Shown here one piece after another: positions 1 to 6,185 of a stretch of 12,680 bases of DNA; positions within the stretch are counted from its first letter, which is position 1, and the number at the start of each line of letters is the position of its first letter. The notes beneath the pieces were generated by a model. That model did not search any database and was not told the origin of the DNA. It was given only the letters and a program-made list of their open reading frames with translations. The DNA is from Geminicoccaceae bacterium (GTDB lineage Bacteria; Pseudomonadota; Alphaproteobacteria; Geminicoccales; Geminicoccaceae). The stretch covers positions 3,944 to 16,623 of the forward strand of contig JAGREZ010000026.1 of assembly GCA_020446285.1 (NCBI GenBank), given 5' to 3'. Position numbers and translations under genes: made by a program.

Positions 1-421
1 TCATCGAGAACAGTTCGAAGCGGAACTCGAAGGTCTCGCCCGAAGCGTGCAGCTTCGCCAGCGCCCGTCCCGCCCGCGCCGGAGCACCGTCGATGGCAGC
101 GAAGCCCGCCGGCGTCATGGTGGTGATTGCCGGGATCGTGCGGGTGACCATCAATCCGCTGGCCGGATCGGCGAACAGCATTTCCGGCGACACACCCGCC
201 CTTGCTGCGGCGCGCGCATTGTGGGCCTCGACCCGACGGTCGATATAGGCATCCGTTCCCTCGCCGGCCAGCCGGACGATGACCGAGCGGCCGGCGGTAT
301 CGACACGGAAGACGAAATTGGTCAGTCCGCCCTGGCGAACGATGGCATCGGCCTTTTCAACAGTCTCGAATCCGGGGACCTTGCGCAGCGCCTCGAGAAC
401 CCTGTCGTCATGCTCGCCCAT
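1..421 (-). CDS. LicA/choline-kinase-like phosphotransferase (3' end outside window)
   Basis: The leftward frame is open from an ATG at 421 to the window edge, giving about 140 N-terminal residues of a protein that normally has about 300. I translated it by hand: it begins MGEHDDRVLEALRKVPGF and contains GGLTNFVFRV (the glycine-rich nucleotide loop of the choline kinase/LicA branch of the APH fold). It then has VRLAGEGTDAYIDRR, EAHNARAAARAGVSPEML and GLMVTRTI, all typical of LicA-type choline/ethanolamine kinases. The catalytic HxDxxxxN segment would lie beyond the edge, so activity cannot be judged. It starts 8 bp after the stop of the upstream oxidoreductase, with AAGGGA in front, so the two are almost certainly cotranscribed. 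Family knowledge suggests ATP-dependent phosphorylation of a small amino alcohol. The actual substrate is not shown by the sequence. Confidence 0.82.
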   Translation of the reverse strand, partial: MGEHDDRVLEALRKVPGFETVEKADAIVRQGGLTNFVFRVDTAGRSVIVRLAGEGTDAYIDRRVEAHNARAAARAGVSPEMLFADPASGLMVTRTIPAITTMTPAGFAAIDGAPARAGRALAKLHASGETFEFRFELFSM

Positions 422-429
422 GAAGCACC

Positions 430-2847
430 CTATCCCTTCAGTCGTTCGTTCGCCGGGTCATGAAGCGGCCCGTCGAACCGGCGGATCGCATGGCGCTCGC
501 CGAAAACCTCGAGTTCGAAATCCCGTTCCGCCCGATCCTTGTCGTCCAGATAGCCGAAAAGGATCGTCTTCCTTACGGTGTGGCCGTAGCCCGCCGATGT
601 GGCCAGCGACACGGTACGGCCGCCGCGGAGTATGGTCTCGCCGCCAAACACGGGCAGTCTGTCGTCGCTCACGAAGGTGCAGAGCCGCCGGGTGCAGCCT
701 TCGGATTTCTGCCGTTCCAGCACCGCACGGCCGATGAAATCGCCCTTCGTCTTCAGGTGCACCCGCCCGCCGAGCCCGGCCTCGATGGGGCTGTTGTCCG
801 GGCCGATGTCGGACGACCAGTAGAGATAGCCCTTTTCCAGCCTGAGCGATTCGATCGCGCGATAGCCGACATCGCGGATGCCGAACGCGGCTCCCGCATC
901 CCTGAGCGTGTCATGGACATGCCGGGCGAATTCAGTCGGGACATGCAATTCGTAGCCCCGTTCGCCGACAAAGCCGATGCGCACCGCCCGCACCGTCGCA
1001 GCACCGATCGTGATCTCGCGGGCACTGGCAAAGGGCAGGGCCTCGTTCGACACATCCTCCTCGGCGCACCGTTCGAGCACCGCCCGCGATTTCGGTCCGC
1101 AGATGTTGATGACCGCCCAGGCCGATGTGACCTCGATGAGACAACAGCTTCCGTCGTCCGGCAGATGCCGGCGGATCCAGTCGCTGTCATGCACGCCGAA
1201 ACCGGCGCCGGTGACGATGTAGAAGCGGTCGGCGGCGATGCGGACAATGGTCAGATCCGCCTCGATGCCGCCGCGCCCGTTGCAGAACTGGGTGTAGATC
1301 ACCGAGCCTGCGGGCCTGTCGATGTTGGAAACGGCAAGGCGCTGCAATGTCTCGAGCGCGCCCGGCCCGATCAGTTCGAACTTGGAAAAGCTCGTCTGGT
1401 CGATCAGCGCCACGCCCTCGCGCACAGCACGATGCTCTTCCGCCGCGAAGCGATGCCAGCCCGGTTCGAGGAAATCGAGCTGGTCGACCGGCTCCACACC
1501 CTCGGGCGCGAACCAGAGCGGCCGCTCCCAGCCATTCTTCGAGCCGAACACCGCACCTCGTGCCTTCAGCCGGTCATGCAGCGGCGAGAGACGCAGATCG
1601 CGCGCGGTCTCGTGTTCCTGTCCGGGATAACGCATCTTGTAATGATGCGCGTAATGCTCCACCGCGCGCGGATACATGAAGGTACGCGTGCCGTGATGCG
1701 GGCCGAAGCGGCGCACGTCCAGCGGCCAGAGATCGAGCGAGGGACGCCCCTCGACGATCCATTCGGCGATCATCGCACCCGCACCGCCACCGGCGGCGAT
1801 GCCGTAGAGAAAACCCGTCGCCAGCATCAGATTGGCGAAGCCGGGCTGCCAGCCCATGACGAAATCGCCGTCGGCCGAATAGGGGATCGGGCCGTTGATG
1901 ACCTGACGCACGCCGACTTCGTTGACCCTCGGCGTGACCTGACCCGCGAGTTCGGCGAGCGGCGCGAAGCGATCGAGATTGTCGGGCAGGAGCTGGCGCA
2001 CGAAACTGCCGGGAATGCCGCGTTCGCCGAACGGCAGCGTATCGTCCTCGTAACCGCCGATGACCAGCCGCCCGCCCGCATCGGGCTTGTAGTAGACCAG
2101 TCGTTCGGGATCGCGCAGCGTCGGCCAACGGCCGACCTCTTCAGCCACCGGCTCGGTGACGATATACTGATGTTCCACCGCGCAGGCGGGAATGCGCAGG
2201 CCGAGCATCCGCCCGAGTTCGCGGCTCCACATGCCGGCGGCGAGCACGACGGTTTCGGCTTCCCACACGCCCCCGTCTGTCTCGACGGCGGTGATGCGCT
2301 CGCCGCTCCTGCGAAAGCCCGTCACCTCCACGCCCTGACGGATCTGCGCGCCCTCGTGTCTGGCGGCCGTGGCGATGGCCTGACAAAGGCTTGCCGGATC
2401 GACGTGACCGTCGGAGGGAATGAAGGCCGCGCCCTCGATCCCGCGCTCATCGATGATCGGAAATAATTCCTTTGCCTCGCTGGGTGAGATCATGTACATC
2501 TCAAGGTCGAAGCTTCGCGCCATGGTGGCGAGGCGTTTCGCCTCGAGCATCCGCTCGCGTGTCGCGGCGAGACGCAGCGAACCCACCTTTTTCCAGTCGA
2601 AGGCCACACCGTCCTCGGCCTGAAGACGGTCGTACAGCTCGACCGAACGCTTGAGCATCCGCGTGGTATTGCGCGAGGAGCGAAGCTGACCCACCAATCC
2701 CGCCGCATGCCAGGTCGCGCCCTCGGTGAGCCCGGCCCGCTCCAGCAGGACCACATCACGCTCACCCATGGCGGCGAGATGATAGGCGATGGAGCAGCCG
2801 ATGATGCCCCCGCCGATGATCAGATGCCGGACAGCATGATCCGCCAC
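430..2847 (-). CDS. FAD-dependent dehydrogenase fused to GcvT aminomethyltransferase (dimethylglycine/sarcosine dehydrogenase-like)
   Basis: This is an 805-residue soluble protein in the length range of dimethylglycine/sarcosine dehydrogenases. The N-terminal DAO-type FAD domain (about residues 8-370) has the dinucleotide motif GGGIIG at 12-17 and TWHAAGLV at 45-52. His47 there matches the histidine that carries covalent FAD in this family. A FAO_M-type linker (about 375-435, RRFGPHHGTRTFMYPRAVEH) follows. The C-terminal GcvT aminomethyltransferase domain (about 440-795) has NGRGGIEADLTIV, which resembles the folate-site region, and ends with PIEAGLGGRVHLKTKG and further C-terminal domain sequence. 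The family oxidises N-methyl groups and passes the one-carbon unit to tetrahydrofolate. The GTG at 2847 was chosen because GGGAGG lies about 10 bases upstream and homologues begin just before the FAD motif. The frame stays open far upstream only because it runs antisense to the regulator. The gene is followed by a choline-kinase-like gene and is divergent from a DeoR regulator. The exact substrate is not determined. Confidence 0.9.
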   Translation of the reverse strand: MADHAVRHLIIGGGIIGCSIAYHLAAMGERDVVLLERAGLTEGATWHAAGLVGQLRSSRNTTRMLKRSVELYDRLQAEDGVAFDWKKVGSLRLAATRERMLEAKRLATMARSFDLEMYMISPSEAKELFPIIDERGIEGAAFIPSDGHVDPASLCQAIATAARHEGAQIRQGVEVTGFRRSGERITAVETDGGVWEAETVVLAAGMWSRELGRMLGLRIPACAVEHQYIVTEPVAEEVGRWPTLRDPERLVYYKPDAGGRLVIGGYEDDTLPFGERGIPGSFVRQLLPDNLDRFAPLAELAGQVTPRVNEVGVRQVINGPIPYSADGDFVMGWQPGFANLMLATGFLYGIAAGGGAGAMIAEWIVEGRPSLDLWPLDVRRFGPHHGTRTFMYPRAVEHYAHHYKMRYPGQEHETARDLRLSPLHDRLKARGAVFGSKNGWERPLWFAPEGVEPVDQLDFLEPGWHRFAAEEHRAVREGVALIDQTSFSKFELIGPGALETLQRLAVSNIDRPAGSVIYTQFCNGRGGIEADLTIVRIAADRFYIVTGAGFGVHDSDWIRRHLPDDGSCCLIEVTSAWAVINICGPKSRAVLERCAEEDVSNEALPFASAREITIGAATVRAVRIGFVGERGYELHVPTEFARHVHDTLRDAGAAFGIRDVGYRAIESLRLEKGYLYWSSDIGPDNSPIEAGLGGRVHLKTKGDFIGRAVLERQKSEGCTRRLCTFVSDDRLPVFGGETILRGGRTVSLATSAGYGHTVRKTILFGYLDDKDRAERDFELEVFGERHAIRRFDGPLHDPANERLKG

Positions 2848-3000
2848 GAACGATTGTCCTCCCGCTGCATGCCTTGCGAGAACGCTAGCCGTTTCCCACA
2901 GCAAAACAACAATAGTGTTGGAATTTGTCGAAAATTTGGGCAGCCTTGCACAAGATTTGGCGTTTCGAATGTTCAGGATGAGTGAGGGCGTGGCGGATCG
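2848..3000. promoter_or_regulatory. Divergent promoter region between oxidoreductase and deoR-type gene
   Basis: This 153 bp spacer separates two divergent starts and is clearly richer in A+T than its surroundings (about 2901-2965). It must hold both promoters. The leftward gene has a good GGGAGG ribosome site near 2855-2862. I see no convincing sigma-70 pair on either strand, so promoter positions are not called. The only clear symmetric site is the inverted repeat at 2907-2920, listed separately. Confidence 0.5.
2907..2920. promoter_or_regulatory. Candidate DeoR operator: inverted repeat CAACA-4-TGTTG
   Basis: CAACA (2907-2911) and TGTTG (2916-2920) are perfect inverted half-sites around ATAG, in the A+T-rich part of the divergent spacer. 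A symmetric site between a DeoR-type regulator and a divergent catabolic gene is a natural operator candidate. DeoR-family sites are often repeated and variable, and only one clear copy is visible, so the link to this regulator is inference. Confidence 0.35.
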
Positions 3001-3771
3001 ATGTCGAAATACGAGCGCGATATCCTCGATGCGGTGAACCTGCACGGTTCGCTCAGCGTGCAGGAACTGGCGAGGCGTTTCGACATCTCCGACCAGACGG
3101 TGCGCCGGATCGTCAAGCCGCTCGCGGAAAAGGGACGCCTGCGCAAGATCCACGGCGCCATCGTCTCCACCGACCATCCGGGTGAACCGCCCTTCATGGC
3201 GCGCATGGATCTCAACCGGCAGGCCAAGGTGGCGATTGCCGACAGCGTTGCCGCCATCGTGCGCGACGGCGACAGTCTCGCCATCGACACCGGCTCGACC
3301 TCGGGTTTCGTGGCGCTGTCGCTGCGCTCGCGCCGCAGGCTCACCGTCGTCACCAATTCCGCTTTCGTCGCCAGCACGCTGGCCATGGTCGAGGGCAATC
3401 GCGTGTTCATGGCGGGATCCGAGCTTCGCGACCATGACGGCGCCGCGTTCGACCGCTCGACCTTCGCGGTGATCGAGCGCATGCGGGTCGATTACGCCCT
3501 GCTTTCCGCCTCTTTCGTCGATCCCGGACTCGGCTTTCTCGTGCACGAGCAATGCGAGGTCGATGTCGCTTCGGCCATGAAGGCCGCCGCCGGCCGCTGC
3601 ATGATGGCGGTCGATCATACCAAGTTCACGAGCCAGCAGCGGCTTCCGCATTTCCGCCAGCCGCAACCCGTCGCCGGCGATCTCGTCATCACCGACCGTC
3701 CACCGCCCGAAACCTTCGCCAGACTCCTCGCTCCGCTCGAACTGCATATCGCCGAAAAACGGAGATCATGA
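3001..3771 (+). CDS. DeoR/GlpR-family transcriptional regulator
   Basis: This 256-residue protein has the usual DeoR-family length (about 250-260). The N-terminal winged helix-turn-helix (about residues 3-57) reads ILDAVNLHGSLSVQELARRF, then DISDQTVRRIVKPLAEKGRLRKIHGAI, the standard DeoR pattern. The C-terminal DeoRC sensor domain has the phosphosugar/effector-loop motif IDTGSTSGFVAL (about 97-108) and VVTNSAFVASTLA, and further on MAVDHTKFTSQQRLPHF. The family binds operators near its own gene and is released by a phosphorylated metabolite. Here the obvious target is the divergent FAD/GcvT plus kinase unit. The neighbouring kinase could produce a phosphorylated inducer, but that is inference. 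The start at 3001 fits the domain boundary. Its ribosome site is weak (GTGGCGG), and the nearby ATG at 2978 is out of frame. The stop codon abuts a small hairpin. Confidence 0.92.
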   Translation: MSKYERDILDAVNLHGSLSVQELARRFDISDQTVRRIVKPLAEKGRLRKIHGAIVSTDHPGEPPFMARMDLNRQAKVAIADSVAAIVRDGDSLAIDTGSTSGFVALSLRSRRRLTVVTNSAFVASTLAMVEGNRVFMAGSELRDHDGAAFDRSTFAVIERMRVDYALLSASFVDPGLGFLVHEQCEVDVASAMKAAAGRCMMAVDHTKFTSQQRLPHFRQPQPVAGDLVITDRPPPETFARLLAPLELHIAEKRRS

Positions 3772-3786
3772 TCCCGAGAGCGGGAT
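3771..3786 (+). terminator. Small hairpin at the end of the deoR-type gene (weak terminator candidate)
   Basis: ATCCCG-AGAG-CGGGAT is a perfect 6 bp stem with a 4-base loop that begins on the last base of the regulator stop codon. No T-run follows (TGAGTCACAT), so an intrinsic terminator is doubtful. It could instead protect the mRNA 3' end. Confidence 0.3.
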
Positions 3787-3811
3787 TGAGTCACATGTAC
3801 GGAGCGGATCG

Positions 3812-4082
3812 ACAGCGTGTTGACGAAATGCCGACAGCCGCGATGCGAGACGAAACTGAGCGGAGGCGAGGAAGTGAGAGGGCCAGCGCAGTAGCGCTGC
3901 GCGCCCGAACACCGACGAAGCCCGCCGCTCGGTTTCGCCGCATCCCTTCGGGACGGCTTGTATTTTCCCGCTGCGTGCGTCCCCTGCTGCTCGTGATGCG
4001 CCCGGCATCACAGCGCGCCAGGCTCTTTCCCAGCGGGAAAATACAAGCCGTCGCGGCTGTCGGCATTTCGTCAACACGCTGT
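3812..4082. repeat. 271 bp palindromic element with 32 bp terminal inverted repeats and two internal branches
   Basis: Bases 3812-3843 are the exact reverse complement of 4051-4082 (32 bp, starting ACAGCGTGTTGACGAAATG). Inside are two more inverted-repeat pairs. Branch A is 3842-3863 with 3925-3944: GATGCG/CGCATC, CGAAAC/GTTTCG and GAGCGG/CCGCTC with small bulges, and it contains the hairpin CAGCGC-AGTA-GCGCTG at 3884-3899. Branch B is 3952-3973 with 4031-4052 (22 bp perfect) and contains GTGATGC-5-GCATCAC at 3993-4011. The arms abut, so a single strand folds into a three-way junction using most of its length. The 4 bp repeat ATCG at 3808 and 4087 (ATCGA, if the arm base A3812 is counted) is too poorly placed to claim as a target duplication. 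Open frames through it have no protein character. It is probably a MITE-like or intergenic palindromic repeat, or alternatively a structured RNA. It fills most of the 344 bp gap at 3772-4115. Confidence 0.85.
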
Positions 4083-4115
4083 TAACATCGAATGGTTCCA
4101 GCATGAGGGGGATGG

Positions 4116-4412
4116 ATGTTCAGGCGGATCGTGGAGGCAGCGCGCGGGGTTTCCTTCGAGTTCGAGGGCGAGACGGTGCGGGCCGTCGAGGGTGAGACGG
4201 TGGCGGCGGCGCTGCTCGCGCATGGCGTCGGCCATCTGCGCGACAGTGCGGTGACCGGCGAGCCGCGCCAGGCCTTCTGCCTGATCGGCGCCTGCTTCGA
4301 ATGTCTCGTCGAGATCGACGGCAGGGCGGGGCGTCAGGCCTGCATGACGGTTGCGCGCGAGGGCATGCGGGTGCGCCGGGGCGGCTCTGCCTGTGCAGAG
4401 CGGTCCCGATGA
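4116..4412 (+). CDS. [2Fe-2S]-binding small subunit, HcnA / opine-oxidase gamma-like
   Basis: This 98-residue protein is the size of the small ferredoxin-like subunit of hydrogen-cyanide-synthase, opine-oxidase and hydroxyproline-dehydrogenase type complexes. The plant-type [2Fe-2S] ligands are Cys55, Cys60, Cys63 and Cys76 (CLIGACFECLVEIDG...QACM), in the Fer2_4 spacing. It should relay electrons between flavin subunits in the cytoplasm or at the inner membrane face. GAGGGGG lies just before the ATG. An ATG at 4112 is out of frame. The stop overlaps the start of the next gene (ATGA), indicating translational coupling. The start codon lies only 33 bp after the palindromic element, so the promoter must lie inside or before that element. 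The family is clear; the substrate of the complex is not. Confidence 0.88.
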   Translation: MFRRIVEAARGVSFEFEGETVRAVEGETVAAALLAHGVGHLRDSAVTGEPRQAFCLIGACFECLVEIDGRAGRQACMTVAREGMRVRRGGSACAERSR

Positions 4413-5806
4413 GCACGGATGTCGACATTGCCGTCATCGGTGCGGGGCCGGCGGGCATGACGGCTGCTTCCACGGCGGCCGAGGCCGGCCTCTCCTGCGT
4501 TCTTCTCGACGAGCAGGCCGAACCCGGCGGGCAGATCTATCGTGCGATCGAGCGCCTTGCCGCCCGAGGCGAAAGGTTCGCGGAAATTCTCGGCGAGGAT
4601 TATGCCCGGGGTGCTGCCATCGCGCAGCGATTCCGGCAGTCCGGGGCGGTCTGTCAGGCGGGCGTCCAGGTCTTCGATCTCGATGCCGACGGGGTGCTCG
4701 GGCTGATCGCGGATGAGGGCGCGCGATGGATCCGCGCAAGGCGAGTGATCGTTGCCGCCGGCGCCCAGGAGCGGCCCGTACCCGTTCCCGGCTGGACCCT
4801 GCCGGGTGTCATGAGTCTCGGTTCGGCGCAGACACTCCTCAAGAGTGCGGCCATGGTGAGCGACGTGCCGACCGTCATCGCCGGATCGGGTCCGCTGCTC
4901 TATCTGGCGGCGACCCAGCTGATCGAGGCCGGCGCGCGGATCGAGGCGGTGCTCGATACCATGCCGCGCGAGCGCTATCTCGCGGCGGCGGCCGGCCTGC
5001 CGCGGGCGCTGATGGCAGGTGGCGAGCTACGCAAGGGGCTTGCCTGGAAGCGGCGACTGAAGAACAGCGGTGTCCGGTATCTTTCGAACGCCGATGCGAT
5101 CGCCATTGCCGGCGAGGGGCGCGTGACCGGCCTGCGCGCCCGTGTCGGCCACCGGGACATGGATTTCGCCTGTTCACTCGTGCTGCTGCATGAAGGCGTT
5201 GTTCCGAATGTGCAACTGGCGATGGTGGCAGGTGCGCGGCATGACCATGACGGGCTGCAGGCCTGCTGGCGGCCGGTGCTGGACCCGTTCGGCCGCACGA
5301 CAGTCGCGAACATCCTCGTCGCCGGCGATGCGGGCGGTATCGGCGGTGCCGAACTGGCGGCTGCGGAAGGCGAACTCGCCGCCTGTGCCGCCGCATACGA
5401 TCTCGGCTGCATCGGCGAACGCGAATTCGAACGACGGACGCGGGTGCCGCAGGCGCTCGTTCGCCGAAAGAAGCCGCTGCGCCGCTTTCTCGACACGCTC
5501 TTTCGTCCGCGCGACGAGGTTCTGGTGCCGCCCGGCGACGATACCATCGTCTGCCGCTGCGAGGAGGTGACCGCCGGCGAGCTTCGCCGCATCGCCGCGC
5601 TCGGTTGCACCGGCCCCAACCAGTCGAAGGCGTTCAGCCGTGCCGGCATGGGGCCATGCCAGGGGCGGATGTGCGCCCTGACGATCTCGCATCTGCTCGC
5701 CGCCGCGCATGACCGCGATCCCGCCCATACCGGCCATCTCCGCCTGCGCCCGCCGGTCAAGCCGGTCACGGTAGGCCAGATGGCCGGCGCGCCCGATGAT
5801 GCCTGA
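4409..5806 (+). CDS. FAD/NAD(P)-type oxidoreductase with C-terminal BFD-like iron-sulfur motif, HcnB / opine-oxidase subunit A-like
   Basis: This 465-residue protein matches the size of HcnB/OoxA/NoxA-type subunits. It starts MSTDVDIAVIGAGPAG with a Rossmann FAD motif GAGPAG at 11-16, then EQAEPGGQIYR, which is typical of this branch. A second nucleotide-binding fold follows at about residues 150-180 (VIAGSGPLLYLAA), then VAGDAGGIGGAELAAAEG for the FAD pyrophosphate region. The C-terminus has a BFD/Fer2-like cluster with Cys382, Cys384, Cys417 and Cys422 (CRCEE ... GPCQGRMC). The ATG at 4409 overlaps the stop of the [2Fe-2S] gene. The frame is open further upstream, but that part has no homology-like sequence. 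In known complexes a third, DAO-type subunit (HcnC/OoxB) oxidises the amino-acid-like substrate. It is missing next door here. The family assignment is firm; the substrate is unknown, and hydrogen cyanide production should not be assumed. Confidence 0.88.
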   Translation: MSTDVDIAVIGAGPAGMTAASTAAEAGLSCVLLDEQAEPGGQIYRAIERLAARGERFAEILGEDYARGAAIAQRFRQSGAVCQAGVQVFDLDADGVLGLIADEGARWIRARRVIVAAGAQERPVPVPGWTLPGVMSLGSAQTLLKSAAMVSDVPTVIAGSGPLLYLAATQLIEAGARIEAVLDTMPRERYLAAAAGLPRALMAGGELRKGLAWKRRLKNSGVRYLSNADAIAIAGEGRVTGLRARVGHRDMDFACSLVLLHEGVVPNVQLAMVAGARHDHDGLQACWRPVLDPFGRTTVANILVAGDAGGIGGAELAAAEGELAACAAAYDLGCIGEREFERRTRVPQALVRRKKPLRRFLDTLFRPRDEVLVPPGDDTIVCRCEEVTAGELRRIAALGCTGPNQSKAFSRAGMGPCQGRMCALTISHLLAAAHDRDPAHTGHLRLRPPVKPVTVGQMAGAPDDA

Positions 5807-5861
5807 TCGAAGACCGGACGATTCTTCAATGGCCGCATTGCATCGACAAGGACGAGACCAG

Positions 5862-6164
5862 ATGGACAGACTTCGCCTTCCCGAGAACTGCAAGAGCATG
5901 TCGGAGCTCCGCCGGCAGATCGACGCGATCGATGTCGAGCTCGTCGAGATGCTGGTCAGACGAAGCCGCTATATCGACCGGGCGGTCGAGTTGAAGAAGA
6001 TCGAGGGGCTGCCTGCGAGGGTGGCGGATCGCGTGGCGGAGGTTCTGGACCGGGTCGCCGCCGCTGCCGGCGACCGGGGGCTGGATCCGGAACTCGTCCG
6101 CTCCCTGTGGAGCGACATCATCGAATGGTCCATCCGGCGCGAGAGCAGGGAGCTTGGCGGCTGA
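5862..6164 (+). CDS. AroQ-class chorismate mutase-fold protein (chorismate mutase or PchB-like)
   Basis: This 100-residue, probably all-helical protein has the monofunctional AroQ/PchB size. It shows LPENCKSMSELRRQIDAID, then LVEMLVRRSRYIDRAVELKK, then WSDIIEWSIRRE, in register with chorismate mutase type II helices H1 to H3. Expected active-site positions are visible: Arg17 (H1), an arginine in the RRSR stretch near 33-36, and Lys45. The H3 position usually occupied by Gln appears to be Glu94. Chorismate mutase makes prephenate; PchB-type relatives cleave isochorismate to salicylate. The sequence alone does not separate the two. I chose the ATG at 5862 because AAGGA (5848-5852) is well spaced. 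Alternative ATGs at 5796, 5799 and 5829 would add an unstructured leader overlapping the oxidoreductase gene. It lies directly downstream of the HcnA/B-like pair and is probably cotranscribed, an unexpected pairing. Confidence 0.85.
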   Translation: MDRLRLPENCKSMSELRRQIDAIDVELVEMLVRRSRYIDRAVELKKIEGLPARVADRVAEVLDRVAAAAGDRGLDPELVRSLWSDIIEWSIRRESRELGG

Positions 6165-6185
6165 CGAGGGGGGCCATGATCCCGT

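Noticed and set aside
460..2466. 668-codon open frame on the + strand opposite the FAD/GcvT gene
   Set aside because: It is a mirror frame produced by GC-rich codon bias. The minus-strand product has clear domains and motifs, and this one has none.
2848..3747. Upstream extension of the FAD/GcvT frame to 3747
   Set aside because: These 300 codons run antisense to the well-supported DeoR regulator and precede the normal family start. The GTG at 2847 has a ribosome site.
3808..4091. ATCGA at both flanks of the palindromic element as a target-site duplication
   Set aside because: The copies are not placed symmetrically. The left one overlaps the arm by one base, and the right one is four bases beyond the arm. 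A 5 bp match can be chance.
3766..4104. Open frames through the palindromic element on both strands
   Set aside because: They exist because the element is palindromic and GC-rich. The same peptide ends appear on both strands, with no ribosome sites.
6165..6185. Terminator between the convergent chorismate-mutase-like and FAD-oxidase genes
   Set aside because: The 21 bp gap has no stem-loop or T-run that I can see.
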